A stretch of 64,000 bases of DNA from Methylobacterium brachythecii (lineage in GTDB: Bacteria > Pseudomonadota > Alphaproteobacteria > Rhizobiales > Beijerinckiaceae), in assembly GCF_014196345.1 (NCBI RefSeq), contig NZ_JACIDN010000008.1:62001-126000 (forward strand). Direction: 5' to 3'. Under the pieces are notes generated by a model. That model was not told where the DNA came from and searched no databases. It worked only from the letters and a program-made list of their open reading frames with translations. The position numbers were made by a program, and so were the translations under genes. The stretch's first letter is position 1. Each line of letters starts with the position of its first letter. Positions 44,045 through 53,171 of this stretch are shown piece by piece.

Positions 44045-45127
44045 GTGATCAGGTCGTCGACAATCAAAGCGTGCGTGTTGGCAACGTTGGCGCTGGGCGG
44101 GACGGCCTTCGCCGCCGATGCGCCGATCCCGACCAAGGACATCCCCGGCGCCAAGGATAGCCCGACCCTCAAGCGCTACGAGGGCTCCTACATCATCAGC
44201 AATACGGCCTTCGCCTACAGCGACTTCAAGGCGCCGCTCTCGAAGCTCGAAGAGACCGACCAGCGCGACGTCAACAACAACCGGCTCTTCGCACCCAAGC
44301 AGGAGCAGGAACTGGAGGGCCGTCTGACGCGGCTCGCCTACTGGATTCCGGACGGCCGCTCCCCCTTCGAGGTGATGCGCAACTATCAGGACGAGCTCGA
44401 AGCCGCGGGCGGCCAGGTGCTGTTCTCGTGCAAGGCCGAGACCTGCGGCGGCGACCACACGCGCTCGTCCTATGGCGGCGGCGGCACGTCGAGCCTGATG
44501 ATGTATTTCTTCCACGCTGCCGACGTGAAGGACGCGCCTTTCTCGATCGGCCAATGCGCTCTGACCAGCAGCGTGTCGGACCAGCGCTACTTCACCGGCA
44601 AGAAGCCGGGACCGGACGGCGACACCTGGATCACCGTCCAGACCTTCCAGGCCGATGGCGGCGCCACCTGCAAGCCGGTCACTGGCCGCACCTTCGCCCT
44701 CGTGCACGTCCTCGAACCGAAGGCGCGCGAGAAGAAGATGACTACGGTGAGGGCCGACGAGATGGCCAAGAGCATCGGCTCGACCGGCAAGGTCACGCTC
44801 TACGGCATCCTGTTCGACACGGCGAAGACCGATGTGAAGCCCGAATCCGGCGCGACCCTGCAGGAGATCTCGGCCCTGATGAAGGCCGACACCAAGCTCG
44901 CCGTCATCGTCGTCGGCCATACCGACAACCAAGGGGGCTACGACTACAACCTGGACCTCTCGCGCCGTCGCGCGGATTCCGTGATCAAGGTGCTCGCGGC
45001 GAGCTACGGGGTGGATGGTAAGCGCCTGAAGGCAGCCGGCGTCGGCATGGTCGCGCCGGCGGCGAGCAACGACGACGAGGCCGGCCGCTCGAAGAACCGG
45101 CGCGTCGAACTGGTCAAGCTGAACTGA
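44045..45127 (+). CDS. DUF4892-OmpA family outer-envelope protein
   Basis: The 360-residue protein has a signal peptide (1-23, cut after TAFA), a DUF4892-like region (about 40-220, containing RYEGSYIISNTAFAYSDFKAPL, YQDELEAAGGQVLFSCKAETCGG) and a C-terminal OmpA domain (about 245-360). The peptidoglycan-binding core reads ILFDTAKTDVKPESGATL..VVGHTDNQGGYDYNLDLSRRRADSV with the Asp and Arg that grip diaminopimelate, and SKNRRVELVKLN at the end. It would tether outer membrane or a periplasmic complex to the cell wall. The start is a GTG at 44045. Only 11 bp separate it from the Inh-type gene. Confidence 0.87.
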   Translation: MIRSSTIKACVLATLALGGTAFAADAPIPTKDIPGAKDSPTLKRYEGSYIISNTAFAYSDFKAPLSKLEETDQRDVNNNRLFAPKQEQELEGRLTRLAYWIPDGRSPFEVMRNYQDELEAAGGQVLFSCKAETCGGDHTRSSYGGGGTSSLMMYFFHAADVKDAPFSIGQCALTSSVSDQRYFTGKKPGPDGDTWITVQTFQADGGATCKPVTGRTFALVHVLEPKAREKKMTTVRADEMAKSIGSTGKVTLYGILFDTAKTDVKPESGATLQEISALMKADTKLAVIVVGHTDNQGGYDYNLDLSRRRADSVIKVLAASYGVDGKRLKAAGVGMVAPAASNDDEAGRSKNRRVELVKLN

Positions 45128-45138
45128 GGCCGCCCTGT

Positions 45139-45819
45139 ATGCGCCGTCCCCTCCTCGCGGCTGCGGTCGTGCTCGTGCTCGGCACGGGCGCGAAGGCAAC
45201 TCCCATGCCCGACTTCATCAAGGACACGCTCGGCGAATGGCTCGTCGCCACCGACGACGGTAAGCCGGGGTGCCGCATCACGCTCGGCGACGAGCCCGTC
45301 GGCAAGACCTGGCGCGCGAACCCGTCCGCTGAATGCGCCGAGCGCCTGCCGAACGTCGGAAAAGCGGTCGCCTGGGACTACGATGCGGGTGTCCGTCTCT
45401 ACGGCGCCGACCGCAAGATCCTCCTCGCGTTCGGCGAGGACGAAACCACGCTCATGAAGACGAGCTTCGAGACGCCGCCGGTCCACTACATGGTTCGGGC
45501 CAAGCCCGGCGTTGAGCGCGCGCCTTACGCCCCGGCTCTGGTGGGCGCCTGGGTGCTGCGGAGGCCAGGAGGCCCGGCGCTGTGCACGATCACCCTTTCG
45601 AAGGGCGCCAAGGACGGCGATACGGACCTGACACTGAAGGCCGCCACGCCCTGCGATCTCGCCGTCGCGAAGCTCAAGCTCAACAGCGCTCATGTCGAGG
45701 ACATTGCGCTGATGCTCTACGGCGAACCCGAGACCTCCCTGCGCTTCGAGGCTTCTGGGCCGGAGAGCTACGCCAAGGCCGAGGGCGGGAAGCCGCTGGA
45801 GATGGTGCGAGCGCCCTGA
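45139..45819 (+). CDS. Two-domain AprI/Inh-like periplasmic protein
   Basis: The 226-residue exported protein (signal peptide 1-20) appears to contain two AprI/Inh-type beta-barrel repeats: residues about 30-105 (LGEWLVAT, then CRITLGDE, SAECAERLPNVGKAVAWDYDAGVRLYG) and about 135-215 (LVGAWVLRR, CTITLSKG, ATPCDLAVAKLKLNSAHVEDIALMLYG). Each has the GxW start, two Cys and the final hydrophobic strand of the fold. Inh proteins inhibit serralysin-type metalloproteases; here the inhibitory N-terminal strand is not obvious and no protease gene is adjacent. It is cotranscribed with the DUF4892-OmpA gene 11 bp upstream, pointing to a structural envelope role. Confidence 0.72.
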   Translation: MRRPLLAAAVVLVLGTGAKATPMPDFIKDTLGEWLVATDDGKPGCRITLGDEPVGKTWRANPSAECAERLPNVGKAVAWDYDAGVRLYGADRKILLAFGEDETTLMKTSFETPPVHYMVRAKPGVERAPYAPALVGAWVLRRPGGPALCTITLSKGAKDGDTDLTLKAATPCDLAVAKLKLNSAHVEDIALMLYGEPETSLRFEASGPESYAKAEGGKPLEMVRAP

Positions 45820-45846
45820 CGCCTCTCCGATCGCGCGCAGAGGCCG

Positions 45847-46299
45847 CTATTTCTCAACGAATTTCTTGGTCTTGATTGAGGTCTTCAGCGGTTCGGGAAA
45901 ATCGGCTTCCTCCATCATCTTTCCATAGAGGTCGCGATGGTCTCTGTTGAGATAGACGATGGTGTATTGGGCATCCCCCTTCGCCGTCCATCCGGTGGCG
46001 GAACTCGGCGAGACCTGACCGTCGGTGCTGATGAAGACCGGCTTCGCTTTCTTGACGCCTTGATAGGCTGCGATGGCATTTTTGGTCTTGGTGCCGAAAA
46101 TCCCGTCTCTCTTCAGATATCCGACGAGCGTGCCGTTCGGGTTCTTGAGCGTGTAGTGGGCCGACAGCGTATTGAGGGCGTGCTGGACCAATTGGACGTC
46201 ATCGCTTCGGTTGGGACATCCGGGACCGACCGCAAACTCGACGTCGTAGATCCAGCGGATGCCGACACTCGTATCCACCATGTTTCTCACGCGAGCCAT
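45847..46299 (-). CDS. Peptidoglycan-binding-like small protein
   Basis: A 150-residue protein with a PG_binding_1-like core: VQLVQHALNTLSAHYTL near residues 35-52 and LKRDGIFGTKTKNAIAAYQG near 62-81, the usual helix-turn with D-G-x-F/Y-G-x-x-T. The flanks (MARVRNMVDTSVGIRWIYDV and a Lys-rich C terminus) match nothing I know. There is no signal peptide, so it may be delivered by another route or act on cytosolic partners. It is monocistronic, with codon use slightly less GC-biased than neighbours, which hints at later acquisition. Confidence 0.65.
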   Translation of the reverse strand: MARVRNMVDTSVGIRWIYDVEFAVGPGCPNRSDDVQLVQHALNTLSAHYTLKNPNGTLVGYLKRDGIFGTKTKNAIAAYQGVKKAKPVFISTDGQVSPSSATGWTAKGDAQYTIVYLNRDHRDLYGKMMEEADFPEPLKTSIKTKKFVEK

Positions 46300-46431
46300 T
46301 GCCGATTCCTCAATCTTGCGAGCGCAGATCGAACCTGAAGACCGAATACAGTCGCCCGAATGCGATGCGTGTTCATAGTCACGACGCGGCGATCTGCAAT
46401 TCTGCCAACACCAAAACCAATGACGGGGCGC

Positions 46432-47424
46432 TCAGGCCGGCGGCGGCACCCTTCCGCCGGCATAGCGCACGAGTGCGTCGATGCGCGCCTCGATCGGCGG
46501 ATGGGTTGCGAGAAGGTCCGTGAACCCCACGCGCGGATTGTCGAAGCACAGCTCCATCACGCCGGACGGGGCATGGGCGAGGTCGCCGCGTCCCGAAATC
46601 TTGATCAGCGCCGAGATCAGGGCGTCCGGATCTTTGGTCAGCTCCACGGCGCCGGCATCGGCGACGTATTCGCGCGAGCGGGACAGGGCGAAGCGAATCG
46701 CCTTCGAGAGGATCCAGGCGAGTGCGATCAGCAGCGCGCCGAGCAGCATGGCCGGCACCGCACCGGTGCGGTTCTTGCCGTCGCGATTCCCGCTGAACAG
46801 GCCGCGCAGCATGTCGGTGCGGTAACCGGCCTCGGCCACGAAGGCGAAGATGCCGGCGATGACGATGGCGATCATCATCGTGCGCACGTCGTCGTTGCGG
46901 ATGTGGGTGAGCTCGTGGCCGAGCACCGCCTGCATCTCGCGCGGGGTCAGCGCGTCCCTCAGGCCCGTCGTCACGGTGATCGCGTATTGCTCGGGGTTGA
47001 GCCCGGTGGCGTAGGCGTTGAGCGCCGGATCGTCGGCGATCAGCAGGGCCGGCATCGCCATGCCGCGAGAGATGCAGAGCGGTTCCAGCAGCCGGTAGAG
47101 ATCGGGTGCCTCCTCACGCGCCACGGGATGCGCGCCGACTGTCGCCGAGATCATGGTGCGGTGTGCGTGATAGGCGACGAACAGCCAGACGAAGGTCACC
47201 GCGAAGGAGAGCGGGCCGATCCAGAGCAGATCGTGGAAGGCCGCGTGCAGATAGGCGGAAAAGCCCGGCCGCGCCCCGGCCGGCAGGTTCGCGCTCATGC
47301 CCCGCAGGATCAGGGCAATGCCGTAGGCGAGGACGAGGTTCAGCCCGAACAGCCCCGCCACGAGGATACGGGAGCGAACCTCGTTCTGGCGGATATGCGT
47401 GTAGAGGCCGAAGGCAGGCAGCAT
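46432..47424 (-). CDS. M48 family metalloprotease (HtpX-like)
   Basis: The 330-residue inner-membrane zinc protease has two N-terminal spans (about 20-45 and 70-95), the zinc motif GHELTHIRNDD with H168 and H172, two further spans (about 180-200 and 230-250) and the third ligand in SREYVADAGAVELT near 258-271. This is the HtpX layout; such enzymes degrade misfolded membrane proteins. ATG 47424. It lies 19 bp downstream of lemA, a pairing seen widely, so the two form an operon. Confidence 0.92.
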   Translation of the reverse strand: MLPAFGLYTHIRQNEVRSRILVAGLFGLNLVLAYGIALILRGMSANLPAGARPGFSAYLHAAFHDLLWIGPLSFAVTFVWLFVAYHAHRTMISATVGAHPVAREEAPDLYRLLEPLCISRGMAMPALLIADDPALNAYATGLNPEQYAITVTTGLRDALTPREMQAVLGHELTHIRNDDVRTMMIAIVIAGIFAFVAEAGYRTDMLRGLFSGNRDGKNRTGAVPAMLLGALLIALAWILSKAIRFALSRSREYVADAGAVELTKDPDALISALIKISGRGDLAHAPSGVMELCFDNPRVGFTDLLATHPPIEARIDALVRYAGGRVPPPA

Positions 47425-47443
47425 CGAACTGCCCTGGCTCGCG

Positions 47444-48007
47444 TCAGAACTTCACCGAAGGCGCCGTGTCGAGTTGGGCTCGGGCGCCCTCGCCGACATC
47501 GAAGAAGGTCTGCGGACGGAAGCCGAGCGCGCCCGCGAAGAGCACGGCCGGGATCGAACCGATGGCGGCATTGTATTCGGCCACCGCGTTGTTGAAGAAG
47601 CGCCGCGCCGCCGCCAGCTTGTCCTCGATCGAGGAGAGCTCGCCCTGCAGCGCCTGGAAGTTCGTGTTGGCCTTGAGGTCGGGATAAGCCTCGCTCAGGG
47701 CGATCAGCCGGCCGAGCGTGCCCTGAAGCTGCGCCTCGTTCTGGGCCATCTGGGCCGGGTCCCGCGCCGCGACGGCGGCATTGCGCGCCTGGACCACCGC
47801 CTCGAGCGTGCCCTTCTCGTGCGCGGCATAGCCTTTGACCGTCTCGACCAGGTTCGGGATCAGATCGTGCCGCTGCTTCAGCTGGACGTCGATGTCGCCG
47901 AAGGCCTGGGCCGCTCGCTGCCGCAGCGTCGCCAGCCCGTTATAGGTGACGACGAACCAGACCAGCACGACGGCCAGGACGATCACAACGATCCACGTGC
48001 TCGACAT
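47444..48007 (-). CDS. lemA: LemA family protein
   Basis: The 187-residue protein has an N-terminal membrane anchor (WIVVIVLAVVLVWFVVTYN, 5-23) and a long helical bundle outside: FGDIDVQLKQRHDLIPNLVETVKGYAAHEKGTLEAV and a C-terminal FFNNAVAEYNAAIGSIPAVLFAGALGFRPQTFFD, both diagnostic of LemA. The role is poorly known but it is often encoded with HtpX-type proteases, as here. ATG 48007 is the first gene of the minus-strand pair and diverges from ubiB. Confidence 0.93.
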   Translation of the reverse strand: MSSTWIVVIVLAVVLVWFVVTYNGLATLRQRAAQAFGDIDVQLKQRHDLIPNLVETVKGYAAHEKGTLEAVVQARNAAVAARDPAQMAQNEAQLQGTLGRLIALSEAYPDLKANTNFQALQGELSSIEDKLAAARRFFNNAVAEYNAAIGSIPAVLFAGALGFRPQTFFDVGEGARAQLDTAPSVKF

Positions 48008-48325
48008 GGCTCACCAAGAGAAAGAGAGGTTCGGCAAAAGACGTCCGAAGGACAGCCGAATCGATGGCGCTTGGCCAACCGCCGGCTTCTTTACAGGCTG
48101 TCATGAAATTCCGACAGCGGCGCTGAAATGCTCGACTTCCCTTGCCAGTCGAGCGGAGACACCGGCCAAATTCAATATCCGCAAGACATTCGCCGAGCGC
48201 TCGGCCACTATCCCGGTGCGACGTGAGGCGTCCGACGAAAACGCGCGCGCTCCCCAAAAAAGCCCCAGGCTCATGGCTCCTGCCCTGCGCTTGCTAATCC
48301 CCGAGACCGGGTCCATCCCAACCTC

Positions 48326-49957
48326 ATGCTGAAGACCGCCTTCGTCGCCGCGCGCGACCGTCAGCGCCTCTCGGAGATCGCCTCGGTCCTGATCGGCTTC
48401 GGCCTGAACAAGGCCGTGGACCGCCTGGGCCTGCGCAACATCCCGCTGATCCCGCGGCGAACGCCGCGGGTCGACGTGACGCGGCTGTCTCAGCCCGAGC
48501 GCCTGCGCCGGGCCATCGAGACTCTCGGTCCGACCTTCATCAAGTTCGGGCAGATCCTGGCGAGCCGGCCCGACCTGCTCTCGCCGATCTGGACCGACGA
48601 GCTCGAGAAGCTCCATAGCCAGGTCAAGCCGATCCCGTGGGAGATGATCGGGCCGCAGCTCGAATCCGATCTTGGCGCGCCGCCACAGGAGGTCTTTGCC
48701 GAATTCGACGTGAACCCGATCGCCTCGGCCTCGATCGCCCAGGTCTACCGGGCACGGCTGAAGACCGGCGAGGAGGTCGTGGTCAAGGTGCTGCGGCCGG
48801 GCCTCAAGAAGGTCATCGAGGCCGACCTGCGCCTGATGGGTCACGGCGCGCGCATCGTCGAGAGCGAGTGGCCGGAAATGGCCCGCTACCAGCCCCAGGA
48901 GCAGATGAAGCACCTCGCGGCGGGTATCAACGGCGAGCTCGACCTGCTGAACGAAGCCCGTAACTGCGAGATGATCGCCGGGATCTTCGAGGGCCGCGAC
49001 GACATCCTGATCCCGAAGATCCATTGGGAATGGTGCTCCGAGCGGGTGCTGGTGCAGGAATTCGTGCACGGCGTCTCACCGAACGACGCCGCGGCACTCC
49101 GCGCCATGGGCGCCGACAAGAAGGTCCTGGCCCAAAAGGGCTGCGACGCCTTCCTGCGCATGGCGCTGATCGAGGGCGTGTTCCACGCCGACCCGCATCC
49201 CGGCAACCTGTTGATCCTGCCCGGCAACCGCATCGGCTTCATCGATTTCGGCATCGTCGGACGGCTCTCGCAGAAGCGCCGCCAGCAGCTCCTCGTGCTG
49301 ATCGGCGCCATGCTGAAACAGGACGTCGACGGCCTGATGGCGACGCTGCTCGACTGGACCGGCCCCACCGCGCCGGACCTGACCAAGCTCGAGCAGAGCG
49401 CCCAGAACTTCGTGCAGACCCACTCGTCGATCCCGCTCAATCTCGGGTTGGTGCTCACCGACTTCATGACCATGGCCCGCGAGAACGATCTCGCGATGCC
49501 GACCGACCTCGCCATCCTGTTTAAGGGCCTCGTCACGGCCGATGGCGTGATGCGCCAGCTCGACCCGAACTTCGACCTGTTTTCCGCCGCCGGCCCGACC
49601 GTGCGCGCTTCCATGCGGAGCGTGTTCTCGGCGCGCGCCCTCCTGAAGAAGGCCGAGGCACTCGGAACCGGCCTCTACGGCGCGGCTTCCGAGCTGCCGA
49701 CGCTGATCCACCTGCTGCTGGTGCGGCTCAAGCAGGGCAAGGTCACGGTCGAGATCGAGCTGAAGGGCATGGACAAGCTCGTGCGCGGCATCGAGCGGGG
49801 CGCTGCGCGCGTGGCCGTCGGTCTCGTCGTCGCCGCCTTCGCCACGCAGCTCGCGCCGCGGCTGATCGACCTCGGCACGCCGGTCTTCGTCCTGATCGCG
49901 CTGGCCGTGTCGGTGGTGGGCATCGGCTGGCTCGTGTTGCTTGGCCGCAACCGATAG
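48326..49957 (+). CDS. ubiB: ABC1/UbiB family atypical kinase (ubiquinone biosynthesis)
   Basis: The 543-residue protein is needed for ubiquinone synthesis and has an atypical protein-kinase-like fold. The KxGQ motif (TFIKFGQILASRPDLL, about 70-85), the Ala-rich loop ASASIAQVYRARLKTG, the Lys of VVVKVLRPG, and HADPHPGNLLILPGNRIGFIDFGIVGRL are all present. Two C-terminal hydrophobic spans (about 490-543) anchor it in the inner membrane. The ATG at 48326 gives the usual N terminus. It stands apart from ubiE and ubiJ, which are not in the window. Confidence 0.93.
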   Translation: MLKTAFVAARDRQRLSEIASVLIGFGLNKAVDRLGLRNIPLIPRRTPRVDVTRLSQPERLRRAIETLGPTFIKFGQILASRPDLLSPIWTDELEKLHSQVKPIPWEMIGPQLESDLGAPPQEVFAEFDVNPIASASIAQVYRARLKTGEEVVVKVLRPGLKKVIEADLRLMGHGARIVESEWPEMARYQPQEQMKHLAAGINGELDLLNEARNCEMIAGIFEGRDDILIPKIHWEWCSERVLVQEFVHGVSPNDAAALRAMGADKKVLAQKGCDAFLRMALIEGVFHADPHPGNLLILPGNRIGFIDFGIVGRLSQKRRQQLLVLIGAMLKQDVDGLMATLLDWTGPTAPDLTKLEQSAQNFVQTHSSIPLNLGLVLTDFMTMARENDLAMPTDLAILFKGLVTADGVMRQLDPNFDLFSAAGPTVRASMRSVFSARALLKKAEALGTGLYGAASELPTLIHLLLVRLKQGKVTVEIELKGMDKLVRGIERGAARVAVGLVVAAFATQLAPRLIDLGTPVFVLIALAVSVVGIGWLVLLGRNR

Positions 49958-50330
49958 GGCGTCAGGATCGTCACCCGAGCCGTGCAGGCACATGGAGCCG
50001 CATGATGTCGTGCGGCCGCTTTCGAAATCGATTCGGCAAGTTTGCGCTACAACAATGCCGACGAGAGTCGAGTCCTCACTCTACAGTATCCAACGGCAAC
50101 CTTGGCTGCGGATAAGGCTTTTTTGCATTTACGAAAACTTTAGACATCACTTGCCGAGTCACAGCATCGTGATATGGTCACTTATCAACCGACTCGCGGG
50201 ATGCAATAGGTAGCGCGACGGGGTGAGAAGCGGGCGTCAAGCCGTCAGTCCCCTCGAAGCTAGGTGAGCAGATCCCCATCCGCCCGTCGGCGCGTGATGC
50301 GCTGCGGCCGATCGATTCCATCGTAGGCCA
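49958..50330. other. 373-bp AT-richer intergenic region
   Basis: The stretch 50030-50200 is noticeably richer in A and T than its surroundings and probably contains the kinase-gene promoter. No ORF with a ribosome site, terminator-type hairpin or recognised operator was seen. A GGAAC..CGTT general-stress promoter was looked for and not found. Confidence 0.45.
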
Positions 50331-51608
50331 ATGCGCCGAACCCGGGGGGCTTCGGTGCTCGAGACAACGATCGTGTCGACGGGCATGTCCCGTACCAGTC
50401 GAAGAGCCATTCTCGAGGCCGAGAATGCGTATCTTCGCAAGCTGCTCGCACAGCGGCCTCTCAGCGCAAACGACATCTACGTGAATGCGGAGCGGCGCCA
50501 TGCGGATGAGCTCGGCGTGGGCCGGTCCACCATGGCACTCCGGAGCGGGTCGGAGGCCGAGGTGATGCGTGCTGCGGAATCCGACGAAATCAATGCCGAG
50601 CTGCGCGCGACCGAGGAGTTCAACCGCCGCATCCTGGCCTCGACGACGGATTCCATCAGCGTGCTCGACATCGATGGCCGTCTGATCTCGATGAACGAGG
50701 TGGCGATCCCGATTTTCGCCAAGGCCGGCTTCGCGCACGCCGTCGGACGCCCCTGGTCGGACGCCTGGAACCTGCCGGAGAGCCGCGACGCCGTGCTCGC
50801 CGCGCTGGAGGACGCCCGCGCCGGCCGCACCTGCCGCTTCCAGGCCGCGCTCGACATGGGCGGCGCTGCCGACGCGCCGCTATGGTGGGACATCGTCGTC
50901 GCGCCGATGAATGGCGATGACGGCCGCCCCGAGCGGCTACTCGCGGTCTCGCGCGACATCACCGAGTTGAAGCAGACCGAGAACCGGCAGACCGTGCTGA
51001 TGCACGAGATGGCGCATCGGGTGAAGAACACGCTCGCCATGGTGCAGGCGGTGGCGACACAGACTTTGCGCAACGCGCATTCGCTCGAAGACGCCGGCGA
51101 CGCACTCGGCGCACGCCTGCTGGCACTGGCTCAGGCTCACGACGTGCTGATGCAGGGCTCTTGGTCGAGCGCAGACTTGCGCGGCCTCGTCGATACCGCG
51201 GTCGCGCTTCATGGCGACGGCGAGCCGGGCCGCTTCGTGGTCTCCGGCCCCGACGTGACGCTCGGGCCGCGTCCGGGGCTCACGCTCGCGCTGATCCTGC
51301 ACGAACTCGGCACCAACGCCACGAAATACGGCGCGCTCTCCAAGTCCGAGGGTCATGTCGAGATCCACTGGGACATCGTAACGGTCGAAGGCGAGGAACG
51401 CCTCAGCTTCCGCTGGGAGGAGATCGGCGGCCCGGCGGTGAAGCCACCGACGCGCATCGGCTTCGGCAGCCGGTTGATCGAGCGCAGCCTGGTTCACAGC
51501 TTCGGCGGCAGCGCCAAGCTGGACTTTCCGGAAGCCGGCGTCGTGCTGACGATGCAGGCCCCTGCCGCCAACGTCGTCGTGGCAGTGCCGCTCAATCTGA
51601 TGGGCTGA
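50331..51608 (+). CDS. PAS-domain HWE-type sensor histidine kinase
   Basis: The 425-residue cytosolic kinase has a helical N terminus (ILEAENAYLRKLLAQRPL), one PAS domain (about 95-210: STTDSISVLDIDGRLISMNEVAI, LLAVSRDITELKQTE), then the HWE dimerisation/phosphoacceptor helix HEMAHRVKNTLAMVQAVATQTL with the likely phosphorylated His at 229, and the ATP domain with LILHELGTNATKYGALSKSEG (N box) and FRWEEIGG (WxE). No membrane segment, so it senses an internal or soluble signal. The start could also be GTG 50355 or ATG 50385. No response regulator is adjacent; orphan HWE kinases often feed the PhyR-EcfG stress pathway (inference). Confidence 0.9.
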   Translation: MRRTRGASVLETTIVSTGMSRTSRRAILEAENAYLRKLLAQRPLSANDIYVNAERRHADELGVGRSTMALRSGSEAEVMRAAESDEINAELRATEEFNRRILASTTDSISVLDIDGRLISMNEVAIPIFAKAGFAHAVGRPWSDAWNLPESRDAVLAALEDARAGRTCRFQAALDMGGAADAPLWWDIVVAPMNGDDGRPERLLAVSRDITELKQTENRQTVLMHEMAHRVKNTLAMVQAVATQTLRNAHSLEDAGDALGARLLALAQAHDVLMQGSWSSADLRGLVDTAVALHGDGEPGRFVVSGPDVTLGPRPGLTLALILHELGTNATKYGALSKSEGHVEIHWDIVTVEGEERLSFRWEEIGGPAVKPPTRIGFGSRLIERSLVHSFGGSAKLDFPEAGVVLTMQAPAANVVVAVPLNLMG

Positions 51609-51678
51609 CGCCGGGACACCGGGCGCCGCGGCCATCAGGGCGCGGCGCCGCCGTCCTTCCGCGCTCACGGCGCAGGAT

Positions 51679-52125
51679 TCAGCGGCGGATCAGCACGACC
51701 CCGCTCATCAACAACACGACGCCGAGGAGCCGCGGCAGGTCGACCGAGCGTTGCTCCAGGCCGAGCACGCCGAAATGGTCGAAGGCCACCGAGGCGATCA
51801 TCTGACCCGAGACGAGGAGCACGATGAAGGTCGCAGCGCCGATCTGCGGCACGAGGAAGACGGCGAGCACGATGAAGATCGCGCCGAACAGACCGCCAAA
51901 CCAGCCCCACCAGGGAATGCGCGACGCAATCGCCGCCGACGGCAGCGGATCGCGCAACGCCAGTGCCAGAACGGCCATGCAAGCCAGGCCGACCAAGTAG
52001 CTGGCAAAGCCCGACCACGCCGCCGAGTTCAGCGCGATGCGCAGGTTCGCATTCAGCGCCTGCTGCACGACGATACTGACGCCGGCGAGCGCGGCCAGAG
52101 CCGAGGGAAGCAGGATCGGCAGCAT
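51679..52125 (-). CDS. YdcZ/DUF606-type DMT transporter
   Basis: The 148-residue membrane protein is built of five hydrophobic helices with short loops: ILLPSALAALAGVSIVVQQALNANL, SGFASYLVGLACMAVLALAL, WGWFGGLFGAIFIVLAVFLVPQIGAAT and the C-terminal RLLGVVLLMSGVVLIRR. These are family traits of the short DMT (EamA_3/YdcZ) transporters that work as dimers. Substrate unknown. ATG 52125 lies 15 bases inside an alternative TTG. It diverges from a LysR-type gene 113 bp away, which may control it. Confidence 0.85.
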   Translation of the reverse strand: MLPILLPSALAALAGVSIVVQQALNANLRIALNSAAWSGFASYLVGLACMAVLALALRDPLPSAAIASRIPWWGWFGGLFGAIFIVLAVFLVPQIGAATFIVLLVSGQMIASVAFDHFGVLGLEQRSVDLPRLLGVVLLMSGVVLIRR

Positions 52126-52238
52126 CGTCCGGTCGCCCAAGCTGTAATCGCGGCCACGCGCCGCCTCTCACCACTTGACACCACGGCCGCCGCCATGCCG
52201 TCAAATGCCGCATGATGCCCTGTCCATGCGAATGAGGC

Positions 52239-53126
52239 ATGATGAATCCGACGCATGTCGACCTGTTTCGCGCCGTTCTCCGCCACGGCGGCATGACGCG
52301 CGCGGCCGTCGCCCTCGGCATCGGCCAGCCGCATATCAGCCGGGCCATCGCGCAGCTCGAGGCCGATATCGGCTTTCCGCTGTTCTTGCGCGGGCATGGC
52401 AGCGCGCGCCCAACCCCGGAGGGCGAGGCCTTCGGCCACGAGGTCGAGCAGACCTATGCCGGGTTCGATCACCTGCGCCATGCCGCCCGGCAGATCCGTG
52501 AGCGCGGCACCGGCACCCTACGCGTCGCCTGCCAGCCGTCCCTGGCCTCCCGACTTCTGCCGCGCGCGATCAGGCGCCTCAACGAAGAGCTGCCAACGGC
52601 CCGCGTGTCGATCCACGTGCCGAGCCCGGATACAATCTGGTCCTGTGCCTCGTCGGGCCAGTGCGATATCGGCCTGGCACGCCCGCGGACGGGCTACAAC
52701 GACGTCGAGGCCGAACCGTTCATGACGGTGAAGGCCGTCTGCGCGATCCCGCGAAAGCACCCGCTGGCGCGCAAACGCACGCTCTCGGTGCAAGACCTCG
52801 CGGCCGAGCCGATGATCTCGGGAGGCGCCGGCGTCTTTCAGCAGTCGGTCGAGGCGATCTTCGCGGCTGCGGGCGTCGCGCCACGCTTCGTCTTCATGGC
52901 GGAGTACACGGCGGCGCGCTGCGGTCTCGTCGCCGAGGGGATGGGGCTTGCCATCGTCGATCCGGTGCCGGCCCGCGAATTTTCGGGCGCCGCCCTCACC
53001 CTGCGGCCGTTCCAGCCCGAGTTACCGATCGAGACGATGCTGCTTCGTCCGGCGGGACGGCCGGTGAGCCAGCTTGCCGAGCGGCTGATCGGTCTTCTGA
53101 AGCAGGAGCGCGACGCGCTGGGGTAA
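52239..53126 (+). CDS. LysR family transcriptional regulator
   Basis: The 295-residue regulator has an N-terminal winged helix-turn-helix (VLRHGGMTRAAVALGIGQPHISRAIAQLEADIGFPLF, residues about 10-45) and a periplasmic-binding-like effector domain (about 90-290: GTLRVACQPSLASRLLPRAIRRL, VCAIPRKHPLARKRTL, LVAEGMGLAIVDPVPA). The last half resembles NocR/OccR-like amino-acid regulators. It diverges from the YdcZ-type transporter gene by about 110 bp, the usual geometry for LysR control of the neighbour. ATG 52239 or the next ATG 52242. Confidence 0.92.
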   Translation: MMNPTHVDLFRAVLRHGGMTRAAVALGIGQPHISRAIAQLEADIGFPLFLRGHGSARPTPEGEAFGHEVEQTYAGFDHLRHAARQIRERGTGTLRVACQPSLASRLLPRAIRRLNEELPTARVSIHVPSPDTIWSCASSGQCDIGLARPRTGYNDVEAEPFMTVKAVCAIPRKHPLARKRTLSVQDLAAEPMISGGAGVFQQSVEAIFAAAGVAPRFVFMAEYTAARCGLVAEGMGLAIVDPVPAREFSGAALTLRPFQPELPIETMLLRPAGRPVSQLAERLIGLLKQERDALG

Positions 53127-53160
53127 CGCCTGCCTTCCGACCCATGCCGGAAGGCAGGCG
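53127..53160. terminator. Strong palindromic hairpin between convergent genes
   Basis: CGCCTGCCTTCCG (53127-53139) and CGGAAGGCAGGCG (53148-53160) make a perfect 13-bp stem with an 8-nt loop immediately after the LysR gene stop and before the convergent small gene. There is no T tract. It is probably a bidirectional transcript end or mRNA-protecting structure. Confidence 0.7.
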
Positions 53161-53171
53161 CGGTCACTCCG

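Noticed and set aside
50331..51608. The HWE kinase as part of a phage or plasmid island
   Set aside because: Codon use and neighbours are chromosomal; no integrase, att duplication or tRNA disruption is seen.
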